A DNA stretch of 36,820 nucleotides from Carboxylicivirga mesophila (GTDB lineage: Bacteria; Bacteroidota; Bacteroidia; Bacteroidales; Marinilabiliaceae): the NCBI RefSeq assembly GCF_018271975.1, contig NZ_JAGUCN010000040.1, forward strand, positions 1-36,820. The letters run 5' to 3'. Under the pieces are notes generated by a model. It was not told where the DNA came from, ran no database searches, and saw only the letters and a program-made list of their open reading frames with translations. Of the stretch, positions 1 to 10,500 are shown piece by piece (positions within the stretch are counted from its first letter, which is position 1; every line of letters starts with the position of its first letter). A program made the translations under genes and the position numbers.

Positions 1-71
1 TTATCTCCAGCGGAGATAAATATTTGTAGATAAGTGCAATGTAAATAACCAATCAACCTCAGCGAGGTTGA
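1..71. repeat. Two REP-like hairpins with AGC loops
   Basis: Two short hairpins of the same design sit 33 bases apart. The first (1-19) has an 8-bp perfect stem around the loop AGC. The second (53-71) also has an 8-bp perfect stem around AGC. The stems differ in sequence, but each is followed directly by an AATAT-starting AT tract (the first runs AATATTTGTAGATAAG). Same loop, same stem length and similar 3' tails with unrelated stems suggest a repeated element such as REP/RAYT-type palindromes. The window starts exactly at the first stem, so anything upstream is cut off. Confidence 0.5.
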
Positions 72-238
72 ATATATATTTAATCGGTTATTAATGATAA
101 ACATTTAATAAATGAGTACTTCTTAAGTGTAAAACGCCTTAGAACACTTCTGGTTTGCATTATCAATTGAACTGCAATTGGTGGCGTTAAAGCTTGTGTG
201 AATAAGCTCATTGCATTTTAGCACTGCATCTTGAATAC

Positions 239-272
239 AAAAAAAAAGCTGTCCGTATTATCCCGAACAGCC
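239..272 (-). terminator. Rho-independent terminator of the coiled-coil lipoprotein gene
   Basis: On the minus strand an 8-bp stem (264-271 paired with 248-255, one G-T pair) is followed by a run of T (complement of 239-247). It lies 25 bases after the stop codon of the minus-strand gene at 297. Confidence 0.8.
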
Positions 273-296
273 TTGTCATATTTTAAAAGTCGATGC

Positions 297-1016
297 TTAA
301 TAGTGTCCCAGTAATTTGGCTACTTTATCCACTTCTTTGCTCTTGTTTGGGTCGATGGCGGTATTGCTGCTGTTAGCTTTCAACATCGCTTTTCTAAGTT
401 CAATAAATGCCGATGAAACTTCAGACATGTTTTGCTGACTCTTGATCAGTTGCTTCTCCATATCTTTCAGTTGTGCGGTCTGTTTATCCACTTGTTTTTG
501 CAGTTCAATACGCTGCAGACCACTTGTGCTGGCCTTTTCCTGCGATGTTTTTAGCTCATCCTGCAGCATCTTATTACGCTGCTTTGCCAGTTGAAGTGAA
601 TAATTTAAACTGGCCGTATCTCTTTTCAGTGTGTTAACCGCCTTAATGGTTTTATCCAGCTCCTCATTGGCCATGTAGGAGTCTGCTTCTTTTGCTTTGA
701 ATTTGCTGACTGTTTCGCTCAGTTTCTGGTTGAGCTGTTCACTCTCATCTTTCAACTGGGTAACCATAATCATCAAATCCGAAATCTCATCCGTCTTCAA
801 TGCATTGCTTTTGCCAAAATCGTTTTTCATGCTTTCGTAATCGGCAATGGCATTTTCCAGGTTTATCTTCAGTTGTTTGCTTTCAGCTGATTTCTTGTCT
901 AAATCATCGGCCATCTGATTTTTCTCAAGTAGCAGTGCATCGTACTTTTTCTTCGAAACAACACAACTGCTCAATGATAGAACAAGTGCTGTCAATAGAA
1001 GTGTTATTCTGGTCAT
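297..1016 (-). CDS. Coiled-coil lipoprotein, OmpA-lipoprotein-like N-terminus without an OmpA domain
   Basis: A 239-residue exported lipoprotein. The first 18 residues form a lipoprotein signal peptide with lipobox LSSC (Cys18), followed by VSKKKYDALLLEKNQ. That start is typical of Bacteroidota OmpA-family lipoproteins, where a long coiled coil leads to a C-terminal peptidoglycan-binding OmpA domain. Here residues 25-210 are almost entirely charged heptad-like coiled coil, and the protein ends shortly after with no OmpA domain. It would sit in the periplasm, tethered to a membrane. It stands alone with its own terminator. A function in envelope spacing or cell shape is possible but unproven; the family call rests on the N-terminal resemblance only. 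Confidence 0.75.
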   Translation of the reverse strand: MTRITLLLTALVLSLSSCVVSKKKYDALLLEKNQMADDLDKKSAESKQLKINLENAIADYESMKNDFGKSNALKTDEISDLMIMVTQLKDESEQLNQKLSETVSKFKAKEADSYMANEELDKTIKAVNTLKRDTASLNYSLQLAKQRNKMLQDELKTSQEKASTSGLQRIELQKQVDKQTAQLKDMEKQLIKSQQNMSEVSSAFIELRKAMLKANSSNTAIDPNKSKEVDKVAKLLGHY

Positions 1017-1271
1017 AGGTATTAATTTTTCGAATTATTGGACCTTAAATATAACCTAAATGTAACCAATATGCGATTAAATAAAGTTAAACTGCATTTG
1101 ATTATTATCAATAAGGGGTAGGCAACCAGCTTTATATATCTTGTTTAGGATTAAAATATTTCTGAATCAGTGGGTTGGTCCGAAGTTAGTTACTAGCCTG
1201 TTCAAGTAAGCAAAAATTATAGTATCTTGACGTTTCATTTTTAATAGAATACCATCTAAAAATAAACAGAT

Positions 1272-2408
1272 ATGTGTATTAAATATTTCAAGTTGAGTTG
1301 TTTGTTCTTGTTGTTCATGACAGGTTTCTTCGAACTGACTGCTCAAAATATCGAGATAAAAGGACGCGTTGTAGATGCAGAAACAAATAAGCCGGTTGAG
1401 TTTGCCAATATTGGTGTGGTTGGCACCTACATGGGAACAGCCTCGGATTTTGATGGCTATTATGAGCTTGTTGTTGGAGAGAGTTTTGTTAATTATAAAG
1501 TGCAGATATCTGCGGTAGGCTACAAGGTTAAAGAATTTACAGTAGATGAATTGCATATTTTGAGTGGCGAGAATATCAAGTTGTTTTCGCAGACCTACGG
1601 TATCCAGCAGGTGGATGTAAAAGCAGATTCGAAACGCCTGTATGGTATACTTAAAACCGCTTCAAATATTATCGAAGATTCCTATGAAGATGCGTATGCG
1701 GCTAATGTGTATTGGCGCCAAAAGTTGAATCAGCAGACAACAGAAGCTGTAGTCAATTATTCGGACAATAAAGGATATGGAGACCGGATATTGGCATCGG
1801 CTTATGAAGCACGCAACTATGGTGTGAATGAGGTACGGCGTGATTTTGAGGTGTCACCTATCAAGAAAGGGATGCTTTTTATCAATGATGTGTTGGCGTT
1901 CGATATAGTTCGCCAGAGAGGCAATGTGCTGGACATTGATTTTGTTGATGAATACGCGCTTGAGCTGGCTGAGGAAACGGTTGTTGATGGTGACTCGGTA
2001 TGGGTGATTAATTATCAACTTGATGATCCGGATCTGGCCAAAACAGGTGATGCCTATTGTGAAGACTATAAGGGTACTATTATCATTCGTCAGAAAGATT
2101 ATTCAGTAGTAAGAAACGAACTTAATTTTGTTACAAAAGGCTTCTTTCATGCTGGTCGTGATGCCTTTCGTGAGAACAATACTGCATCTGTTTATAGCGG
2201 TAAAGTAATTGTTGATTACCGAATGACTGGAAGTAAGAAGTATGCTGCCAGTAAGATAAGCTATAGCGGAAAAAGTGATGAACTTAATCTGGATGCAGAA
2301 TGGATTGTATATGACTACCAGTCCTATAAAGATGCGAATGCTAAAACGTTTTATACAGAGAAGAAAGAGAATAAGGATTTTTGGAGTCGTTTTACATTGC
2401 CGGAATAG
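1272..2408 (+). CDS. Exported carboxypeptidase-regulatory-like domain protein
   Basis: A 378-residue protein with a signal peptide at about residues 1-25, ending in ELTAQ. Residues about 28-110 form a CarboxypepD_reg-like/Ig-type domain (IKGRVVDAETNKPVEFANI, then GTASDFDGYYEL), the module usually found at the N-terminus of TonB-dependent transporters and many stand-alone Bacteroidota surface proteins. There is no TonB plug or barrel: the remaining ~260 residues are a beta-rich domain seen in many periplasmic or outer-membrane proteins of unknown role. The gene is monocistronic, diverges from the lipoprotein at 297-1016, and is followed by a terminator. The role is unknown; it is not obviously part of the PUL. 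Confidence 0.8.
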   Translation: MCIKYFKLSCLFLLFMTGFFELTAQNIEIKGRVVDAETNKPVEFANIGVVGTYMGTASDFDGYYELVVGESFVNYKVQISAVGYKVKEFTVDELHILSGENIKLFSQTYGIQQVDVKADSKRLYGILKTASNIIEDSYEDAYAANVYWRQKLNQQTTEAVVNYSDNKGYGDRILASAYEARNYGVNEVRRDFEVSPIKKGMLFINDVLAFDIVRQRGNVLDIDFVDEYALELAEETVVDGDSVWVINYQLDDPDLAKTGDAYCEDYKGTIIIRQKDYSVVRNELNFVTKGFFHAGRDAFRENNTASVYSGKVIVDYRMTGSKKYAASKISYSGKSDELNLDAEWIVYDYQSYKDANAKTFYTEKKENKDFWSRFTLPE

Positions 2409-2434
2409 TCAGGCAACTATAGCATAAAATAAAG

Positions 2435-2462
2435 CCGGAGCAACAGAAGCTTCGGTTTTTTT
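2435..2462 (+). terminator. Rho-independent terminator
   Basis: A 7-bp stem (2435-2441 with 2449-2455, one G-T pair) with a 7-base loop is followed by seven T. It lies 27 bases after the stop of the preceding gene. Confidence 0.8.
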
Positions 2463-2843
2463 GTGCCCAAAACTATAGTGATGTTTTGAATGCGCTTCAA
2501 AGAACAGTGTTTTATAATTATCAAAAACCAATGAGTCAAGTTAGTAACATACTTTTTTAATCTGACTATAATCAGGTGTTAAAAATCTGTTAGTTGGGCG
2601 AAGAGCTAATAGGCTTGCTTCATGTATAATTGGTAATCACTATGCCATACTTTGTAATTGAGTTTAAGTTGTAATGCTGTCAAATTTTGCCGCCCGAATA
2701 GCTGGCGATGAGTTCAAAGGGCACATTAATATATGAGTGTTATCGTATAAATAGTATCTTGCACTTCATTTTGCTGGTCTGCTAGTTAGAAAAGATAAAT
2801 TTGACTTTTATAATAACCAATAACGACCGTTCTCATTTCTTAT
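2463..2843. other. Intergenic region upstream of the PUL, no gene seen
   Basis: This stretch holds no convincing open frame on either strand and no tRNA-like or repeat structure that I can see. It separates the terminator of the preceding gene from the promoter of the hybrid regulator and probably marks the left edge of the PUL. Confidence 0.5.
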
Positions 2844-2851
2844 TAAATTTG
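2844..2851 (+). promoter_or_regulatory. Possible Bacteroidota -7 promoter box for the HTCS gene
   Basis: TAAATTTG matches the Bacteroidota -7 consensus TAnnTTTG and lies 44 bases before the preferred ATG. I do not see a well-spaced -33 TTTG element (the nearest, at 2800-2803, is too far), so support is partial. Confidence 0.35.
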
Positions 2852-2894
2852 TAAATCACAGAAACAATGATTATTGTTTCACATTTTATCTATA

Positions 2895-5800
2895 ATGAAA
2901 GCTTATTTCATACTCTTATTTGTCACTGTAAGGCTATGTTTACAAAATGTTAATGCCAGCGAGCAGTATTCTATTCAATATATCGACACCAATAATGGTC
3001 TCTCTCAAAATGAGGTGACATCAATTTTGCAGGATCAGCATGGTTTTATGTGGTTTGGAACCCGTGGTGGACTAAACAGGTATGATGGATATAGTTTTAA
3101 GCACTACAAGCCAGATGGTAATAAATATAATAGCCTTGTTAATCCATCCGTGGAGCGGCTTTACGCAGATGAAAAGGGTAATATCTGGATTGGGACAAAA
3201 TCCGGTGGTTTCTGTTGTTATGATATCTCGCAGGAGGCATTTTATACTCCAAAGGTAAATGAGCAAACACCAAACCGTATTGTCACCTTTCTGTCAGAGG
3301 CATCTTCTTTATGGATTGGTGGCTGGACTGGTGGATTATGGGAGTATGTTCATCCGGAAGACTCCATAAGACATTTACTGGGGAATGCACGTGTCAATAC
3401 TTTGGCTCAAACGCCTGATGGAATTATTTGGTGTGGTACAAATGATGGATTAAGATATGGCAAAACAGGCCAGGAGTTCCAAACGCACAGGATTAACCTG
3501 GGCTACCAGGAAATAACTGAATTATTAATTGATAGTAATGATGAACCGTACCTTTGGATAGTAGGTTGGGATATGCACCTGATACGTTTCAACTATAAAG
3601 AGCTTAGCTATGAGCAGTATAAATTACCTTGGGAAAAGGATAACCTGTCGCCCAAAGCATATTCTCTATTGCAGGATAAAAAAGGTGATATATGGGTAGG
3701 AACCTGGGGCGATGGTCTTTACAGGTTTAATACTAAGGAATGTACCTTTCAGCAGATAGATATTAAACCCAAAAACGTAGTTGGAACTTCTATTGATTAT
3801 GATGTAATACTGGATATTTATGAAGATAGAGAAGGTGACATCTGGATTGGTACTGACGGAGGAGGTATTGTACGCCTTTCAGAGCAGACACGATTTAAAA
3901 CCATTGGTAGTCAAATAGCCAGGTATGATTACGAGCATCATGTCAATGCCGTTTTGGTAGATAAGCAACAGCGCACATGGATTGGTACAAAAGGGAGTGG
4001 TGTTTATCTTTTAGATAAGGAAAACAGGGTTAGGAAGTTGGATTTTCTGCCCGCCGATCAATTATACCAAAAGCAAGGTCTGGTTGCCAAGCGTATATAC
4101 CAGGATCATAACGAAACAATCTGGATAAGTTTTAATGAAGGATTATATGTTGTTAACGAAACCTCTAATGGAAACCTTGTATTGGTCAATTCGGCTCTGG
4201 TTTTTAAAAGCCCGCAGCTAAGACAGATTAAGAAGGCACATGATATTTTATTGAAGGGTAATGATTTATGGGTGGCCACACAACAGAATGGCTTGTATTA
4301 CTACCGAAATGTAGCTGGTACCTATCAGTTAGTCAGACAGTTTATGGCATCTGCTGAAGCAGGTCAACTACCTGTTAACCGAATTACCTCTTTGCTAATG
4401 GATAGCAACAGTCGTTTGTGGGTTGGTACCTATAAGGGCTTGTTTCAATATCAATCGGCTGATTCTACTTTTACTCCTGTACAACAGTTAATAAGCAATG
4501 GCAGGAGCCCACTTTGTGATATTATTCTAACGGCATATATCGACAATAATAATCTTTGGTTTGGTACACCCTGCAGTCTTAATAAGCTTGCTATACGTGA
4601 AGATGAACAATATGAGCTGACTGACTATACGAGTGTCAATGGCTTAACGGATGATTATATCAATGGCGTATTGGTAGATGAAAATGAGCATGTTTGGGTA
4701 AGCACCAATGCGGGTATTTCAATGCTGGATACTAAAGCGCAGATGTTCCGAAATTATGATGTCAGTGATGGTATTGGCGGGTCTAATTTCTCGGAATCGG
4801 CTTGCTTTAGGGCCGATGATGGCACCTTATATTTCGGGGGATTTTCTGATTTAACATTCTTTCATCCGAATGATATACAGGAAAATACCACAACGCCCCC
4901 TGTGGTAGTCACGGCTTTCAAAATTCTTAACCAGGAAGTGCCGGTAAAGGAGGATGGATTGTTAAGTGCCTCCATTAATGAGACAAAAAAGCTTGTGTTA
5001 ACGCACAGAGAATCGGAGTTTTCATTTGAAATTGCATCGCTTGATTTTAAGGCTCCTCAACGTAATCAGTATGGTTATTGGCTGGAAGGAAGTGGCGAGG
5101 AACGAGTAAATATTGGAACACGTCGTCATATATCGTTCAGTAACTTAAAGCCGGGAGACTATACTTTGCACCTGATGGGCACCAACAGTAATGGCGTTTG
5201 GAGTCATAATGTCAGAACCCTGGACATTGAAGTATTGCCGGCTCCATGGCGGTCGTGGTATGCGGTCATTATATATGTAGCAATAGTGCTATTGGTAGTG
5301 GCTTTTATAACCATGATTACCCGCAAGCAGGAGCGACTGGTTAACGCCGCTGAAATGGAAAAGGTACTCAGGGAGCAGGAGCATCAGATGAATGAATACA
5401 AGTTCCGATTTTTTACAAATATCTCCCATGAAATCCGAACACCATTAACTTTGATACTGGCACCGGTTAATGAATTGCTAAGGAAGGATATGTCAGCACT
5501 TAGTCCTGCCTTTATTGCCCGTAAGATGCAAGTGGTTCATCAGCATACCAGCCGCTTGTACAGCCTCGTTAATCAGCTCTTAGAGTTCCGGAAAATGGAA
5601 GCCGGCAAGGTGAAATTACAGGCTTCGGAACAAGATGTGGTGCGCTTCATATCAGAAATTTGTAAGGGTTTTGATGAGTTGGCAGCTACAAAGAAGATTA
5701 CCTTTAAAAAGAAGTTTCAGGCTAAGACAAAACTGATTTTCTTTGATAATGAACGTTTAGGGGTGGTAATTAGTAATTTACTGTCTAATGCTTTTAAGTT

Positions 5801-6950
5801 TGTTGGCGAGCCTGGTTGGGTTACTGTTGAATTAAATGATGCATCCGATAATATCCTCATAAAGATTACCAATAATGGGAAAGGAATTCCGGCAGATGAG
5901 CTGGAGCTGCTCTTCGAGCGCTTTTATCAGGCGTCTGGCAAGCACTCACTCGGAAGCTCAGGCATTGGTCTTGCTTTGGTAAAAAGCTATGTTGAGTTGC
6001 ATCATGGTACTATCTCGGTTGAAAGTCAGCCAGGTGAATCAACCACCTTTACCATTAGCTTACCAACGGGGCAGAAGCATCTTTCAGCGGATGAGATACG
6101 ACAAGTTGAGAGTGGTATAGGCAGTGTCATTGCCACGGTTGAGCCGGAATCACTGCCTCGCACCAAATCGATTAATAAAGGAGCTAAAGGAGCCAAAGTA
6201 CTGTTAGTTGAGGACAATGAGGAGGTGCGTAACTATATGGCCGATCTTTTATCGGATGATTTCCAAGTACTGGAGGCATCCGATGGTATAGATGGCTATG
6301 ACATGCTGATAGAGCATCAACCAGAAATTGTTATTTCTGATGTGATGATGCCACGAATGGATGGTTTTGAGCTTTGCCAGAAGATTAAATCAAATGATTT
6401 GGTAGCTCATATTCCGGTGGTGCTATTAACAGCCAAAGGTACCCCGCAAGATCAGCTGTTTGGCACCAGGAAAGGGGCTGATGCTTACCTCACCAAACCA
6501 TTTGATCCGGAACTCCTGATAGAGAAAGTGAAGCAGCTAATTGCTTCCCGAAAGCTATTGTCAGATAAATATGCTCAAAAAGTAAGACTGGAGCCAACCG
6601 ACGCCGAAATTAAATCGGCAGAGGGCAAATTACTGGAGCAGGCCATAAAGGTGATTGAGAAGCATATGGGCGACACCAGTTTTGATCCCGAGAAACTGGC
6701 ATCTGAACTGGCAATGAGTACGTCTACCTTTTATCGAAAAATAAAGAAACTGACCCAGCAACCACCTGGCGAGTTTATTAAATCTATCCGACTGAAACGG
6801 GCTGCTCAACTTTTGAAGGAAACGGATCTGACTGTTTCAGAAATCATTGAGCATGTTGGCTATCAGGACATCAAAAATTTCCGAAAGAACTTTAAACATG
6901 TCTATGATTTAACCCCATCTGACTATCGAAAGCAACATGGCGACTTATAG
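2895..6950 (+). CDS. Hybrid two-component system sensor/regulator (HTCS) of the PUL
   Basis: A one-protein sensor and transcription factor that detects a glycan breakdown product in the periplasm and switches on the PUL. I chose the ATG at 2895 (1351 residues) over the upstream TTG at 2874 because it begins a normal signal peptide ending near NASEQ. Residues about 25-690 contain repeated Reg_prop propeller motifs (for example MWFGTRGGLNRYDG and IWIGTDGGGI), followed by a Y_Y_Y domain and a membrane span at about 790-811. The kinase has its HisKA motif SHEIRTPL with phospho-acceptor His845, then an HATPase with NLLSNAFKF, NGKGIP and GSSGIGLAL. The receiver carries Asp1149 (SDVMMPRMDG). A C-terminal AraC-type helix-turn-helix occupies about 1250-1351. 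All catalytic signatures are intact. It lies just upstream of susC and is the obvious local regulator. Confidence 0.97.
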   Translation: MKAYFILLFVTVRLCLQNVNASEQYSIQYIDTNNGLSQNEVTSILQDQHGFMWFGTRGGLNRYDGYSFKHYKPDGNKYNSLVNPSVERLYADEKGNIWIGTKSGGFCCYDISQEAFYTPKVNEQTPNRIVTFLSEASSLWIGGWTGGLWEYVHPEDSIRHLLGNARVNTLAQTPDGIIWCGTNDGLRYGKTGQEFQTHRINLGYQEITELLIDSNDEPYLWIVGWDMHLIRFNYKELSYEQYKLPWEKDNLSPKAYSLLQDKKGDIWVGTWGDGLYRFNTKECTFQQIDIKPKNVVGTSIDYDVILDIYEDREGDIWIGTDGGGIVRLSEQTRFKTIGSQIARYDYEHHVNAVLVDKQQRTWIGTKGSGVYLLDKENRVRKLDFLPADQLYQKQGLVAKRIYQDHNETIWISFNEGLYVVNETSNGNLVLVNSALVFKSPQLRQIKKAHDILLKGNDLWVATQQNGLYYYRNVAGTYQLVRQFMASAEAGQLPVNRITSLLMDSNSRLWVGTYKGLFQYQSADSTFTPVQQLISNGRSPLCDIILTAYIDNNNLWFGTPCSLNKLAIREDEQYELTDYTSVNGLTDDYINGVLVDENEHVWVSTNAGISMLDTKAQMFRNYDVSDGIGGSNFSESACFRADDGTLYFGGFSDLTFFHPNDIQENTTTPPVVVTAFKILNQEVPVKEDGLLSASINETKKLVLTHRESEFSFEIASLDFKAPQRNQYGYWLEGSGEERVNIGTRRHISFSNLKPGDYTLHLMGTNSNGVWSHNVRTLDIEVLPAPWRSWYAVIIYVAIVLLVVAFITMITRKQERLVNAAEMEKVLREQEHQMNEYKFRFFTNISHEIRTPLTLILAPVNELLRKDMSALSPAFIARKMQVVHQHTSRLYSLVNQLLEFRKMEAGKVKLQASEQDVVRFISEICKGFDELAATKKITFKKKFQAKTKLIFFDNERLGVVISNLLSNAFKFVGEPGWVTVELNDASDNILIKITNNGKGIPADELELLFERFYQASGKHSLGSSGIGLALVKSYVELHHGTISVESQPGESTTFTISLPTGQKHLSADEIRQVESGIGSVIATVEPESLPRTKSINKGAKGAKVLLVEDNEEVRNYMADLLSDDFQVLEASDGIDGYDMLIEHQPEIVISDVMMPRMDGFELCQKIKSNDLVAHIPVVLLTAKGTPQDQLFGTRKGADAYLTKPFDPELLIEKVKQLIASRKLLSDKYAQKVRLEPTDAEIKSAEGKLLEQAIKVIEKHMGDTSFDPEKLASELAMSTSTFYRKIKKLTQQPPGEFIKSIRLKRAAQLLKETDLTVSEIIEHVGYQDIKNFRKNFKHVYDLTPSDYRKQHGDL

Positions 6951-7330
6951 GAGCAGTTGCCATGTTTATTTCTAATGAGAGCAATTCTCACTCTTCTGCA
7001 TATAATTTTTGATGTACAAATGACGCCTGTCATAGGCATTTTTCTTTCACCATTTCACAACATTTGGGGGGTGTATACGCCATTGTGTATTGGCATGCTA
7101 ATAAATGTTTAAATGTGTTAATTATTTGATGGCAAGTGAGTAATCTTGTTTGTGTGGAATTATGACCCCCTTAATTTGACATTTAAACTGGTTCGCTTTT
7201 GACACTATTTACCTTATTGAATGACGTGTTGTTCTTATGCCCTTATTCGTTATTTTCTGAATTTGCACATCGTAAAATTCCAATTCTTCAAGGAGTACTC
7301 TATCGCGAAAAATTAAATGGTGTAACAAAA
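6951..7330. other. Intergenic region between HTCS and SusC genes
   Basis: No strong gene is present. A TTTG at 7175-7178 followed by CTTTTG at 7196-7201 has roughly the spacing of a Bacteroidota promoter, but the -7 box lacks the TA, so I do not call it as a promoter. The PUL operon promoter probably lies somewhere between here and 7561. Confidence 0.4.
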
Positions 7331-7444
7331 ATGAAATCTAACGAACTGGAAAGTCAAATTAAAAGTGTAAAGAAAACAAAGGTGCTGCTCTATTTGATAC
7401 TGGCATTAGTGGTGGCACTTATACTCATTGTTTTTGTTGTGTAA
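7331..7444 (+). CDS. Possible 37-residue single-span membrane peptide
   Basis: The ATG at 7331 opens a 37-residue frame: a charged, lysine-rich N-terminal half followed by a strongly hydrophobic C-terminal helix (about residues 15-37). The frame extends upstream to a TTG at 7199, but that extension looks non-coding. The peptide would be a tail-anchored or single-pass inner-membrane protein. It sits in the leader between the regulator and susC, on the same strand. I recognise no family. It could be a real micro-protein of the PUL or a chance frame; there is no clear ribosome binding site directly upstream, which is normal in this phylum. Confidence 0.35.
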   Translation: MKSNELESQIKSVKKTKVLLYLILALVVALILIVFVV

Positions 7445-7561
7445 ATGCAACTATGAAAGAATACCAGAATATTCTGATGTTTTTTTCAGCATTTTCTGCG
7501 GCGAGGTTGTGAATCGTCAAAAAATAAGTTAACTAACGTTTAATAATTATACATCAAGTTT

Positions 7562-10500
7562 ATGAAAAAGAGGCATGTTAGGCTAAACCGATTACTACTG
7601 CTAGTAGGGTTAATCCTCACCTGTGGCTTATCAGCTATTGCACAGGACAGGTTTGTATCGGGTGTAGTAAATGATACTAAAGGACAACCAATACCGGGCG
7701 TTTCGGTAGTGGAGAAAGGGACTACCAATGGCACAATCACAGATATGGATGGTAACTATAGCTTCTCGGTAAGTAGTGATGAAGCAATTATTATCTTCTC
7801 TTTTATTGGTCTTAAAAGCCAGGAGGTAGCAGTGGGAGCTCAGGCCACTATTAATGTAACCATGGAGGATGAAATGGTGGGTGTCGATGAAGTAGTGGTA
7901 GTAGGTTATGGCACACAAAAGAAGGTTAATCTGACGGGTGCAGTGAGTACCCTAAAGATGGAAGAAGCCGTTAACCAGCCTGTAACTAACAGCTCACAGT
8001 TAATGTATGGCCGTTTTACGGGTGTTCAGCTCACACAGGGTAATGGTTTGCCTGGTAATGATGGCGCATCTATTCAAATACGTGGGGTTGGTTCATTTGG
8101 TAATACAACGCCATTAGTGGTGATTGACGGAATGCTCTACTCTTCACTTACCGAGTTTAATAACCTGGCGCCATCCGATATCGAATCTATTTCGGTTTTA
8201 AAGGATGCATCAGCCAGTGCTATTTATGGTGCACGTGGCGCCAACGGGGTAATTATTGTAACTACCAAAGGCGGTAAAGAAGGCGATGTAAAAGTCGAGT
8301 ATAACAACTACTTTGGTTTACAGGAGGCTACTGTTATGCCTGAATACCTTGATGCGGTTCAGTATGCAGAATTGATTAACGAAAAGTTTGCCAATGAAGG
8401 CGAAGTGGCACGATATACACCAGAGCAACTTGAGTTGATTAAAAATGGTAATGCGCCTGAACAGTTTGCACAAACCAATTGGGCCGATCATGTGTTGGAG
8501 AAAGCCCCCATACAAAATCACTATCTGTCATTATCGGGGGGTAACAAAAAAACTAATTTCCGTTTGTCTTTAGGCTACCTTGATCAGGATGCTATCCTGG
8601 TTGGTAAGTACAAATCACAACGCTATAATTTCCGTCTGAACCTTAGTAGTAAGGTGAAAGACTGGATGACAGTCAGCAATAACTTTAACGGCTATTGGAG
8701 AGCCTTCAACGGACCTAAAGGGGGAGCCGATGCCGTGAATGAAATTATGTACCAGTTCTCGCGCAATGCACCAACCATACCGGTTTATTTGCCAAATGGT
8801 GAATATGGGCATGTTGACGGGGCTTTTTATAATGACAATGCATCTTTTATGACTAAGAATGCGGTTCGTGAATTAAGCTTTGGCAATTATGAGCAAGACC
8901 AGTACACTATTAATGATCGTCTGGCGGTGAATATAACACCATTACAAGGCTTATCAATTGAGTCAAGCGGAACGGTCAATTTAAGATTCACCAATACATC
9001 AGATTTTGCTCCACGTTGGGAGATGCGCGACTGGAACGGCGACCTGGTTAACTTCAATGAGTTTAACTCACTGAAAAATACTGCAGCTTTCTATTACAAG
9101 CTAATGAATGAGAACGTGGCTAAATATACCCGTGATTTGGGTGAACATACCATTACGGCCATGATTGGTACATCGGTTATCTATGAAACAAGTGATGGTT
9201 TTAATGCATCACTGTCAAACTTCCCATCTGATGAACTGGAAGAGCTGAGCGCTGGTGGCGTATTGGATCCCGCAGTAGGAGGAAGCAAATGGGAGGAAAC
9301 CTGGTTCTCGGTATTCGGACGAATCAACTACAGTTACAAAGATCGTTACCTGTTAGAGGCTAATTTAAGGCGTGATGGTTCAAGCCGTTTCGGTCCTACC
9401 TATAAATATGGTGTCTTCCCATCATTTTCAGGAGGATGGCGCATCAGTGAAGAAGCATTTATGGATGATTTATCTAATGTATTCTCTAATCTGAAATTGC
9501 GTGGTAGCTGGGGTATAAGCGGTAATGACCGTCCTGTTAGTCCATATTCATACAGCCAGGCATACAACTCTGGTCTCGACTATGTATTGGGTGTTGAAGA
9601 AACACCAGTTGGAGGTGTGGCTGTTACAACATTAGCCAATCCAGATTTGAGATGGGAAGAAACAACCCAATTCGATATCGGATTGGATGCCGGATTCTTA
9701 AATAACCGTTTGCAGGTTGTGGCTGACTATTTTGAAAGAAACAGTACCGATGTATTATACAGTGGTTTCCCTATTCCATCAACGCTAGGCGTGTCACAGC
9801 TTCCGGCTCAGAATGTGGGAGATATCATTAATAAAGGATGGGAACTTGGTATAAATTATTTCCAAAAGGTGGGTGATTTTGAGTTTTCACTAGGCGGTAA
9901 TGTTACCAATATGTTCCTGAATGAAGTAACCAGCCTGGGTGATGGAGGTGAAGAAACCATTACAAATTCTGATATAGTAAGAGTAGGGGAAGCATTTAAA
10001 TCCTACTACGGGCTGGAGGCCATTAGTATTTTCCAGTCACCCGAGGAGGTTGCTGACGCCCCTGTTCAATTCGGAGGTACCACTACTTCTCCCGGTGATA
10101 TTCGTTACAAGGATCAGCTCACTGTTGACACCGATGGCGATGGGATACCTGATGCCGGTGATGGGGTCATTAACGATGATGACAGAGTAGTCATTGGTAA
10201 TCCTCATCCAAAATGGATATACAGCTTTAATGGTGCGGCATCCTTTAAAGGCTTTGATATGAGCTTTAACTTCCAGGGTATTGCTGATGTGGATCGTATC
10301 ATGATGGGAAATGGTCAAACACCGATGACCGACGACCGACGAAATGTACTGAGTTATTGGCAGGATCGCTGGACTGAAGAGAATCCAAGTGCTGCTTTGC
10401 CACGCTTAGGGCGTAATTTCCAGAACGACAGGGTATCAAGTTTCTATGTGGAAGATGGTTCGTACCTCAGACTGAAAAACCTGGAGTTTGGTTATACACT

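Noticed and set aside
7199-7330. N-terminal extension of the small membrane peptide from a TTG start
   Set aside because: The extension has no protein-like features and the ATG at 7331 gives a simpler micro-protein.
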